This document shows, one piece after another, positions 24,619-31,319 of a stretch of 39,256 bases of DNA (position 1 is its first letter; each line of letters begins with the position of its first letter). Under the pieces are notes generated by a model. The model did not search any database. It was not told the origin of the DNA and worked only from the letters and a program-made list of their open reading frames with translations. The DNA comes from Planctomycetota bacterium (GTDB lineage: Bacteria; Planctomycetota; Planctomycetia; Gemmatales; Gemmataceae): assembly GCA_016191165.1 (NCBI GenBank), contig JACPPF010000174.1, positions 1-39,256 on the forward strand. Direction: 5' to 3'. Both the position numbers and the translations under genes were made by a program.

Positions 24619-24658
24619 TCGTTTAGCATTCCGATGGCGCCATGCGGGCGCTAAACGA
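24619..24658. repeat. Palindromic repeat between the two hydroxylase genes
   Basis: TCGTTTAGC (24619-24627) is the exact complement of GCTAAACGA (24650-24658), with a GGCGCC inside the loop. It shares the CGTTTAGC/GCTAAACG ends with the repeats at 5500-5516 and 9009-9088. Confidence 0.6.
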
Positions 24659-24672
24659 AGAGTCGAAAAAGA

Positions 24673-25539
24673 TCAAGATTTTGCGCGCTCGATTGCGACT
24701 GCTAGGGCTCGTTTGACGAGAACGCCTACCAGATGTCGGCGGTAGTCGGCGTTGCCGCGCATGTCGCTGATGGGTTTGGCGGCGGCCTGGGCGAGGGTCG
24801 CGGCCTTGGCGAGTGCTGGCCCATCCAGCGCGGTGCCGACCAGGGCGGCGCCCGCCTCCGCCACCAACAGAGGCGTCGGCGCGACGGCGGCGAGCGCGAT
24901 GCGAGCCGCAGTGCATTTTGCCCTGGCATCAAGTTGCACCGAGACGCCCGCGCCGACCACGGCGATGTCCATCTCATTTCGGGGGATGAAGCGCAGGTAG
25001 GCGGCGCCCGCTTGCTTTTTCGGAGGCGGGAAGCGAAAGCGGACCAGGAACTCGCCGCGCCCCAGCACCGTCTTGCCCGGCGCGATACAGAACTGCTCGA
25101 CCGGCACGCTGCGGGTCCCCTTCGGACCGGCAATGTCGCACACGCCTTCCAGCGCGATCAACACGGGAATGCCGTCGGCCGCGGGCGAGGCGTTGCACAG
25201 GTTCCCGCCCAGGCTCGCGCGGCTCTGAATCTGGATGCCGCCGATCAGCGAAACAGCATCGATCAGTCCGGAGTACGCTTTGGCAATCGCCTGGTTCTCG
25301 TAAATCAAGCAGCACGGCACGGCGGCGCCGATGGTGAGGCCCTTGGCATCGCAAGTCAGTTCGTTGACCTCGTTGATGTGCTTGATATCGACCAGCGCGT
25401 CGATGTCGCGCCGGCCTTCACGGACCTGCACGATGATGTCGGTCCCACCCGCGAGGATGCGGGCGCGATCGCCCTTGTCGTTGAGGTAGGCGGTCGCATC
25501 GGCGAGCGTTTTCGGGGCGGCGTAGGTGATGTCTTTCAT
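24673..25539 (-). CDS. FAD-binding subunit of a molybdenum hydroxylase (CoxM-like)
   Basis: The product has 288 residues and starts MKDITYAAPKTLADATAYL. The FAD-binding signature is ARILAGGTDIIVQVREG, then GLTIGAAVPCCLIYE and IGGIQIQSRASLGGNLCNAS (the GGNxxxA pyrophosphate loop). The C-terminal domain has GEFLVRFRFPPP. In this family it takes electrons from the 2Fe-2S subunit to oxidise xanthine, aldehydes, nicotinate or CO, depending on the large subunit, which is absent here. The frame is open far upstream, but ATG 25539 matches the family N-terminus. It lies between the aldehyde dehydrogenase and 2Fe-2S genes on one strand. Confidence 0.92.
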   Translation of the reverse strand: MKDITYAAPKTLADATAYLNDKGDRARILAGGTDIIVQVREGRRDIDALVDIKHINEVNELTCDAKGLTIGAAVPCCLIYENQAIAKAYSGLIDAVSLIGGIQIQSRASLGGNLCNASPAADGIPVLIALEGVCDIAGPKGTRSVPVEQFCIAPGKTVLGRGEFLVRFRFPPPKKQAGAAYLRFIPRNEMDIAVVGAGVSVQLDARAKCTAARIALAAVAPTPLLVAEAGAALVGTALDGPALAKAATLAQAAAKPISDMRGNADYRRHLVGVLVKRALAVAIERAKS

Positions 25540-25549
25540 GCAAATCCTC

Positions 25550-25620
25550 AAGCCCACAGATGAGCGCAGCGATTCTGCGGGGTGTGGTCCCCGGGAATCG
25601 CTGCGCTCATCCCGGGGCTT
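25550..25620. repeat. 16-bp perfect inverted repeat between aldehyde dehydrogenase and CoxM genes
   Basis: ATGAGCGCAGCGATTC (25560-25575) and GAATCGCTGCGCTCAT (25595-25610) are exact complements. Outer AAGCCC and GGGGCTT segments (25550-25555 and 25614-25620) extend the fold. It could attenuate transcription between the two genes. The TGAGC...GCAGCG motif recurs in the hairpin at 31265. Confidence 0.75.
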
Positions 25621-25625
25621 GGAAA

Positions 25626-27086
25626 TCAATCCCTCAGCTTGAAACTCACATACTTCGTCTCCAGATACGCATCCAGCCCCTCGTGGCCCAGTTCGCGGCC
25701 GTAGCCGGATTCTTTCATGCCGCCGAAGGGGCACTGCGGCGTGGCCGGGACGGGGTCATTGATGCCGATGATGCCGGCCTCCAGCCCCTCGGCCATCTTC
25801 CAGGCGATGCTCAAATCGTTCGTGAAGCAATACGCTGCCAGGCCGTACTTCGTGTTATTGGCGGCCGCGATGACATCGTCAAGATTCTTGAACCCGAGCA
25901 ATGGCATCACCGGAGCGAAGGGCTCCTCGGTCATGATGCGGGCGTTCATCGGCAGGTTGTCGAGGATGGTCGGTTCGAAGAAGTAGCCCTTGGGGAACTT
26001 GTCACTGCGTTTGCCGCCGGTGAGCAGCTTGGCGCCGCATTTCTTGGCGTCCTCGATAAGGCTGATGGTGCCGTCCATGGCCCGTTTCTCGAACATCGGG
26101 CCGATCTCGGTGCCGGCGTCCAGGCCGTTGCCGAGTTTCAACTGCTTGGCAAATTCGACGGTTGCCTCGGTGAATTTCTTCTGCACATCCTGATGCACAT
26201 AGAATCGGCTCGGCGCGATGCAGACCTGGCCGTTGTTGCGGAACTTGCCCATGACGGCTAGCTTTGCGCCGACTTCGGGATCGGCATCGGGGAAGACGAT
26301 GAACGGTGCATGGCCGCCCAACTCCAGGCTGATGCGCTTGACCTGATCGGCGGCGCCGCGCATAAGTTGTTTACCGACCTCGGTGGAGCCGGTGAAGCTG
26401 ATCTTGCGAACGATCGGGTTTTCGAGAAACTCGTCGGCGACATCCTGCGCTGGGCCCATGACGAGGCTGGCAACACCCGCCGGCAGGCCCGCCTCGATCA
26501 TGCATTCAAAGACTTGTACCAGCGAGAGCGGTGTTTGCGAGGCCGGTTTGCAGACGATGGTGCACCCGGCGGCCAGGGCTGGCGCGATTTTGCGCGATTG
26601 CAGCGTGATCGGGAAGTTCCACGGGCTGATGGCGCCGACGACGCCGACCGGGTGCTTCAGCGTGACGTGTCGCTTGCCCGGCGCCGAGTTCGGGATGAGT
26701 TGCCCATAGGCCCGCTTGCCTTCCTCGGCGAACCATTCAAACGTGTCGGCCGAGTGCAATATTTCAGCCTTCGCCTCGGCAAGCGGCTTGCCCTGTTCCA
26801 TGGTCAGGGTCTTGGCGATGGCGTCGGCGCGTTCGCGCATCAGGTCGGCGGTTTTTTTCAGGACCTTGGCGCGATCGTAGGGTGTCAGCTTCATCCAGGC
26901 GGGCATCGCCTTGCCGGCGGCCGCGATGGCGCGCTTGACATCCGCCCGGCTGCCGAGCGCCATTTCGACGATGACCTCTTCGGTCGCGGGGTTGATGACG
27001 CCGACGGTTTTGCCGTCCTGGGCGGTACACCATTGGCCGTCGATGTACATTTTCTTGGTGGTCGCCGATGCGGTTGCGGTCGCCAT
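25626..27086 (-). CDS. NAD(P)-dependent aldehyde dehydrogenase (succinate-semialdehyde type)
   Basis: The protein has 486 residues, the normal size. It begins MATATASATTKKMYIDGQWC. Catalytic features are PWNFP (Asn157), the Glu255 segment LELGGHAPFIV and the nucleophile Cys289 in NNGQVCIAPSR. SFTGSTEVGKQL is the cofactor region and PFGGMKESGYGRELG the C-terminal family motif. It oxidises aldehydes to acids. The overall pattern, with TEEPFAPVMP, is nearest to GabD-like succinate-semialdehyde dehydrogenases, but substrate cannot be fixed. A GGAG ribosome site precedes ATG 27086. It lies upstream of the two molybdenum-hydroxylase subunits on the same strand, with a hairpin repeat between. Confidence 0.93.
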   Translation of the reverse strand: MATATASATTKKMYIDGQWCTAQDGKTVGVINPATEEVIVEMALGSRADVKRAIAAAGKAMPAWMKLTPYDRAKVLKKTADLMRERADAIAKTLTMEQGKPLAEAKAEILHSADTFEWFAEEGKRAYGQLIPNSAPGKRHVTLKHPVGVVGAISPWNFPITLQSRKIAPALAAGCTIVCKPASQTPLSLVQVFECMIEAGLPAGVASLVMGPAQDVADEFLENPIVRKISFTGSTEVGKQLMRGAADQVKRISLELGGHAPFIVFPDADPEVGAKLAVMGKFRNNGQVCIAPSRFYVHQDVQKKFTEATVEFAKQLKLGNGLDAGTEIGPMFEKRAMDGTISLIEDAKKCGAKLLTGGKRSDKFPKGYFFEPTILDNLPMNARIMTEEPFAPVMPLLGFKNLDDVIAAANNTKYGLAAYCFTNDLSIAWKMAEGLEAGIIGINDPVPATPQCPFGGMKESGYGRELGHEGLDAYLETKYVSFKLRD

Positions 27087-27256
27087 GGAGTTGCTCCTGC
27101 GGAGGAAGGATCGTGTAGTCGTGATATTGTAAGGTCGAATCCTGCGAAGGCGAGAGGATGAGGATGAAATGCGCGCAAGCCAGTTGCCCGCGGAGCTTGG
27201 GCCACGCGGGAAATACAAGAAACACGAAGCAAGCCCCACGGCGGATTGATTGTGCG

Positions 27257-27682
27257 TCAACGCGGCGGGACGACCGTTCGCTGCAAGTTGGTGTTGATGC
27301 GGGCGCCGGTGCGCAGGATGGTTTGTTCGCCGACGATTGTATCCGAATCGGTGACGGTGCCGCGGAATTGAAGCAACTTTGATTTGGGATTGATCCAGTG
27401 CTCGAAGAAAAGCGTGTTGCCGTCCAGTCGCCAGGTGCCGCGGTTTCTGAAGACGGTTTTCGTGGTGGTTTTGTAGCTGACGGTGCCGTCGGCCTCAAGA
27501 ATGAAAGTGCGGTTGGTCGTTATGTATTTGCCAAGCCAGGCGGTGCCATTCAGATTGCGAAAGGCCATTGCGGGACGCGCGGTCGGCGCCTCGGGTTCAT
27601 AAACGGGGCGAGCCGGCGCCGAATAAGTGGCGCCAATGAAAAACATTGACAAGATCAACGAAACGATGAAAAGCCGCAGCAT
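27257..27682 (-). CDS. Small secreted protein, tandem family member A
   Basis: This 141-residue protein begins MLRLFIVSLILSMFFIGATY, a signal peptide, and then SAPARPVYEPEAP. The mature part is beta-rich: LNGTAWLGKYITTN, ADGTVSYKTT, NRGTWRLDGNTLFFEHW and FRGTVTDSDTIVGEQ. The two genes upstream (27847-28248 and 28284-28682) encode the same layout, so this is the last of three tandem paralogs. The pattern of a short barrel-like domain with GTW..GN..FE recalls lipocalin-like or META-type domains, but no named family is certain. A GGGAG ribosome site precedes ATG 27682. It is 164 bases after member B, the largest gap in the set. Confidence 0.82.
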   Translation of the reverse strand: MLRLFIVSLILSMFFIGATYSAPARPVYEPEAPTARPAMAFRNLNGTAWLGKYITTNRTFILEADGTVSYKTTTKTVFRNRGTWRLDGNTLFFEHWINPKSKLLQFRGTVTDSDTIVGEQTILRTGARINTNLQRTVVPPR

Positions 27683-27846
27683 GTGGTTTTCTCCCTGAAT
27701 TTGAGAATCAGCTGGCAGCGAATATGCCGGAACGTCCTGGGCAATTTGGCAACGAAAACAGGTAGCATGGTCGTTGTAGCGGCTGGGGCCGGGATTGTCC
27801 GCTCCGGCGGCTTGCGCGCCTGCACAGGCGGGAAAGTCAAAGCTTG

Positions 27847-28248
27847 CTATTTCCTCGGCAACACCAAGACGTCGGCGGTGGCGCGGCGCAAGAACGGCTG
27901 GCACTTCTGGCCGCTTTTGTTCCAGCCGCTTCCCTGGATGATGTCTCCCTGCACGGTGACGCGGTACTCGCTCCACTTGTTGATTTCAAAGTGAAGGTGA
28001 TTGCCGACGAAATGCCAGGTGCCCGGGCTGCCGCCTCCCTTACCAAAGCCATAGGTTAGCGTCCCGCCGGCGTGGAACGTGACGCGCTCGCCTTCGCTAT
28101 AGAGCCTGCCGATCCACGTGGTGCCCGCCAAACCGACGAACGGAGACGGTTGCACCGGATCAGGAGGTTCATAAGTCGGCCTGGCCGGGGCGGCGCTGGC
28201 TGCGGCGACAACGCAAAATGCGATCAACGAAAAGATTGCGACCCGCAT
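27847..28248 (-). CDS. Small secreted protein, tandem family member B
   Basis: The product has 133 residues. It has a signal peptide (MRVAIFSLIAFCVVAAASA) followed by APARPTYEPPDP. The beta-rich body matches members A and C: LAGTTWIGRLYSEGE, GGTLTYGFGKGG, SPGTWHFVGNHLHFEI and QGDIIQGSGWNKSG. It ends VLVLPRK, like the PRPK and VPPR ends of its neighbours. A GGAG ribosome site lies before the ATG. The function is unknown; the signal peptide puts it outside the cytoplasm. Confidence 0.82.
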   Translation of the reverse strand: MRVAIFSLIAFCVVAAASAAPARPTYEPPDPVQPSPFVGLAGTTWIGRLYSEGERVTFHAGGTLTYGFGKGGGSPGTWHFVGNHLHFEINKWSEYRVTVQGDIIQGSGWNKSGQKCQPFLRRATADVLVLPRK

Positions 28249-28283
28249 GACAATCTCCGCACTCCCCAGGCCGCGCGCCCGGA

Positions 28284-28682
28284 TTACTTCGGACGCGGCG
28301 TAAGTTTCAAAGTCGTCACATAACGCGATCCGCTGTTGTTGAAGGTCAACCCTTGAATGATCTGGCCGTCGGTGGTCCCCTGGAATTCCAGCGTCTTGCG
28401 GTTGAACTCAAAGTACACTTTATTGCCTTCCAGCCTCCATGTGCCGGTGGAACCGGCCTTTTTGGCGTCGAGCTGGCCGTAGCCCCAGTTGATGGTGCCT
28501 TGCTCCTCGAAGATGATCCAGAAGTTGTCGGCGTAGCATTTGCCGAACCAATACGTGCCGGCGAGGGAAAGCGGCGTGCCCGGTGTTGCCCGCGGGGGGG
28601 GATCATATCGAGGTCGGGCGGGCGCCGCGTTGACGAGGCCAGTCCCCATCAACATCAGGATCCATGCAACCGATCGTTTCAT
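28284..28682 (-). CDS. Small secreted protein, tandem family member C
   Basis: The product has 132 residues. MKRSVAWILMLMGTGLVNA is a signal peptide, followed by APARPRYDPPPR. The body repeats the family pattern: LAGTYWFGKCYADN, EQGTINWGYGQ, GSTGTWRLEGNKVYFEFN, EFQGTTDGQIIQGL, and the end LTPRPK. Its ATG overlaps the stop of the receiver-like gene as ATGA, and a GCGGAG ribosome site lies inside that gene. It is therefore probably translated together with the receiver-like protein. An upstream in-frame start at 28757 lies within that gene and would mask the signal peptide. Confidence 0.83.
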   Translation of the reverse strand: MKRSVAWILMLMGTGLVNAAPARPRYDPPPRATPGTPLSLAGTYWFGKCYADNFWIIFEEQGTINWGYGQLDAKKAGSTGTWRLEGNKVYFEFNRKTLEFQGTTDGQIIQGLTFNNSGSRYVTTLKLTPRPK

Positions 28683-29056
28683 GAGCCCGTCTCCGCGGGG
28701 CGATACCACAAAGGGAGGGCCGTCGCCAACTCCTCCACGAACTTGCTGCGCGGCCACACCAGGTCGCAGCCGGCCTCGCGCGCTTTTTTCAGCGTCGCGA
28801 CATCGACATGCGAGCCGTAGCCGACGATGATCGGCTTCGGCGTCAGCGCGGCGAGTTCGCCCACCAGCGCGGCGACATCGAGGCCCGGCAAATGCAAGTC
28901 AATGATAACACAGCGCGGCGGCGCTTGTCTTGCCAATTGCAGGAGGTCCTCCCCTTTTTTTTTGGCGTGGAGCGTCAGGCCTTGCGCCTTTGCCTCGCCG
29001 CCGACGCGGCTAGTGAAGATCAAGTCGTCGCACAGATGCAGGCCATATTCCGGCAT
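28679..29056 (-). CDS. Receiver-like (CheY-fold) protein, divergent
   Basis: This 125-residue protein resembles a response-regulator receiver domain without an output domain. An acidic pair (Asp10-Asp11) lies in the first loop. CVIIDLHLPGLD carries the likely phospho-acceptor Asp53. KPIIVGYGSHVD follows, where the usual Thr/Ser is replaced, and REAGCDLVWPRSKF stands where GADxxLxKP is expected, so the conserved Lys is displaced. Phosphorylation is possible but not assured. No histidine kinase is nearby. It starts 60 bases after the PII gene, and its stop overlaps the start of the first small secreted protein (ATGA). Confidence 0.75.
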   Translation of the reverse strand: MPEYGLHLCDDLIFTSRVGGEAKAQGLTLHAKKKGEDLLQLARQAPPRCVIIDLHLPGLDVAALVGELAALTPKPIIVGYGSHVDVATLKKAREAGCDLVWPRSKFVEELATALPLWYRPAETGS

Positions 29057-29115
29057 GGGAATCCCGCCAGTCTTTTGCCGCCCGGTAAATCCTGTGGGCG
29101 TGCGAACGAGGAAAA

Positions 29116-29463
29116 TCAGATTGCCTCGGGCCCACGTTCGCCGGTGCGGATGCGGATGCAATCTTCCATGGGCAGAATGAATATCTTGCCATCGCCAATG
29201 CGCCCCTCCGGACCGGTGCGACCCGCCTCCATGATGGCGTTGACGGTTGGCTCCACGAAATCCTCGTTGACCGCGATCTGCAATTGTACCTTGTTGAGCA
29301 GCGTCACCGTCAGGTCGTGGCCGCGAAACATCTCGGTCTGCCCCTTCTGCCGACCGAAACCGCGGCAATCGATCATCGTCAGGCGAAAAACCTCGACCTG
29401 GTTGAGCGCTTCCTTGACCGCTTCCACTCGGGACGGCTGAATGATGGCAATGATGAGCTTCAT
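29116..29463 (-). CDS. glnB: PII nitrogen regulatory protein (GlnB/GlnK-like), without Tyr51
   Basis: The protein has 115 residues. PII proteins are trimers that sense 2-oxoglutarate and ATP/ADP. The sequence follows the family closely: MKLIIAIIQPSRVEAVKEAL, CRGFGRQKGQTEMFRG, then IGDGKIFILPMEDCIRIRTG. Two features are odd. Position 51 in the T-loop is Leu (HDLTV) where enteric PII has the uridylylated Tyr. The B-loop reads TGPEGRIGDGK, three residues longer than TGKIGDGK. Start ATG 29463 has an AGGAAG ribosome site; an in-frame start at 29505 would add 14 residues. No glutamine synthetase or amt gene is nearby. Confidence 0.93.
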   Translation of the reverse strand: MKLIIAIIQPSRVEAVKEALNQVEVFRLTMIDCRGFGRQKGQTEMFRGHDLTVTLLNKVQLQIAVNEDFVEPTVNAIMEAGRTGPEGRIGDGKIFILPMEDCIRIRTGERGPEAI

Positions 29464-29586
29464 GGAAAACACTTCCTGACGGAGGCAACGGGCGACCTGA
29501 CGCACACCGCGAAGTCGGCGTCCTCGATAGGATGACCGCGTGCGTTTATTCTATCCAGTCCAGCGCCTTTTTTTTCGTGAAATAGC

Positions 29587-29614
29587 TTGCATTCGCGGGT
29601 CCATTGGGTAATAA
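29587..29614 (+). promoter_or_regulatory. Possible promoter of the metalloprotease gene
   Basis: TTGCAT (29587-29592) and TAATAA (29609-29614) are 16 bases apart. They lie about 95 bases before the ATG at 29710, in the AT-rich part of the divergent region with glnB. Support is by sequence match only. Confidence 0.35.
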
Positions 29615-29709
29615 TTTCAGTTTTGCACGCCAGGGGTCGAGCGCCAACGCCATTAATAAATATTGTCTTTGCGTTTTTGCTCCCAGACCTGGTTAACGTG
29701 GAGCCAGCA

Positions 29710-31254
29710 ATGTTTTTCCGACGAGTTTTGTCCAAGCCAAGGAAAAAGCAGAGGACCTTGCTAAACGTCGAAGTGCTGGAAAGCCGGGACGCACCCACGG
29801 CAGCTCCGGGCAACGACCTGCTTTGGAAAGCTTACCCTTCCGCGAACGCGTTCAAACTGCACAGCAATCCGGGCGCAAACCAGGTCATTTATTTGGACTT
29901 TGACGGCGAAACCGTCGCCGGCACCCAATGGAACACCGACGCCAATGGCGGCTCGCCTTTCACAGTTTCTCCGTGGAGCATGGATGGCAATCGGAACGCC
30001 TTCAGCACTGCGGAACAAGACAAGATCATCGAATTGTGGCGCATGATTGCCGAGGATTTCGCGCCGTTCAACGTGAATGTCACGACGGAAAACCCAGGGC
30101 TGGAGGCGTTGCGTAAGGTTAACGCGGCCGACACCAAGTGGGGCATGCATGTCATCCTCGGGCCCGTACCTTCCGTTTCCGACTCCAACTTTTTCAGCGG
30201 GGCCGGCGGCATCGCCTACCTGAACTCATTCAACGACGCGGTCGATACCCCCTGCTTCGCCTTTAACGGTGATTCATCAGCCACACCCGAAGATTCTTTG
30301 CCGGTCACCGTCAGCCACGAAGTGGGACATACTTTTGGCCTGGATCACGATGGCACCAGCAGCCAGGGGTATTATGGCGGGCACGGCAGCGGCAACGTCA
30401 GCTGGGGCCCGATCATGGGCGCTCCCTTTGGCATCAACCTCACCCAGTGGAGCCGCGACACCTATCCGGACGCCAACAACCCCGAGGACGATCTGACCAA
30501 GATTACCACCGGGCACGGTTTTGGGTACCGCAAAGACGATGTCGGTAATACCGCCGCCTCGGGCAAGGTGATCAACGGGGCCTCGCAGGCAGCCCTGAAT
30601 CCGACTTATGGCCTTATCGAGAAAAACACCGATTCGGATTTCTACAAGTTCTATGCCGATCCCGGATCAATCAACATCAAGATCGACTCGCTCTTCGTGG
30701 GCCCGAACCTGGACATCCTCGCCACGCTTTACGGCCCCAACGGGGCGGTGGTCGCCACGAGCAATCCCCTGGCCGAAACCTTCGCGAGTTTCAGTCTAAA
30801 TCTGACCCAGAAAGGCGCCTACACCATCAAGATCACGGGCACGGGTTTGGCCGGCGCCACCGGCTACCCCAAATACGGCAGCCTGGGCAGCTATCGCATC
30901 ACCGGCACCGTGACACCTTACACGCCCGAAGGCGCGTCCTTCCGCAGTTTGAACCCTGTGCGCTGGTCTTACAGCCCTTCCAGCGGGATTTTTTCCGGCT
31001 ACATCACGGTCGCGAACATCACCAAGATCTCGTTCTCGGGCTCCTTCACGTTTGAGATCACCTTGCCAAGTTCCTCAATTCAGGTCATCACGCCAAATGG
31101 CGTTCAGAAGGGCAACAAACTGACGCTCACCTACACCGGCACGCTTCTACCCAACAAGCCGTTGCGAATTTATTTGCAGCTCGTTAATCCCCTGCGCCTG
31201 GCGCTGGGAACTGGCATCCACTCCTGGGTGACCAAAATTACCGCCAATTCGTAA
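29710..31254 (+). CDS. Secreted metzincin-type zinc metalloprotease with PPC-like domain
   Basis: The protein has 514 residues. The N-terminus lacks a hydrophobic signal but has LLNVEVLESRDAPT at about residues 18-31, the planctomycete N-terminal sorting-like motif. The zinc site is SHEVGHTFGLDHDG, with His203, Glu204, His207 and the third His at 213; WGPIMGAPF near 233 gives the Met-turn. The catalytic domain begins around QVIYLDFDG. A PPC-like beta domain occupies about residues 308-395 (DSDFYKFYADPGSINIK). The last 100 residues (RWSYSPSSGIFSGYITVANI) are a beta module also found in the convergent gene. The substrate is unknown. ATG 29710 follows a GGAG. Confidence 0.88.
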   Translation: MFFRRVLSKPRKKQRTLLNVEVLESRDAPTAAPGNDLLWKAYPSANAFKLHSNPGANQVIYLDFDGETVAGTQWNTDANGGSPFTVSPWSMDGNRNAFSTAEQDKIIELWRMIAEDFAPFNVNVTTENPGLEALRKVNAADTKWGMHVILGPVPSVSDSNFFSGAGGIAYLNSFNDAVDTPCFAFNGDSSATPEDSLPVTVSHEVGHTFGLDHDGTSSQGYYGGHGSGNVSWGPIMGAPFGINLTQWSRDTYPDANNPEDDLTKITTGHGFGYRKDDVGNTAASGKVINGASQAALNPTYGLIEKNTDSDFYKFYADPGSINIKIDSLFVGPNLDILATLYGPNGAVVATSNPLAETFASFSLNLTQKGAYTIKITGTGLAGATGYPKYGSLGSYRITGTVTPYTPEGASFRSLNPVRWSYSPSSGIFSGYITVANITKISFSGSFTFEITLPSSSIQVITPNGVQKGNKLTLTYTGTLLPNKPLRIYLQLVNPLRLALGTGIHSWVTKITANS

Positions 31255-31264
31255 TTGGCCGATC

Positions 31265-31313
31265 TGAGCACGCAGCGCAAGCCAGTGCGGCACTTGCTTG
31301 CGCTGCGTGCTCA
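31265..31313. terminator. 18-bp hairpin between convergent genes
   Basis: TGAGCACGCAGCGCAAGC (31265-31282) and its exact complement (31296-31313) form an 18-pair stem with a 13-base loop. It sits between the stops of two convergent genes (31254 and 31320), so a two-way terminator is plausible. There is no U-run, and the sequence resembles the dispersed repeat at 25560, so it may be a repeat element recruited here. Confidence 0.6.
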
Positions 31314-31319
31314 CAGCTA

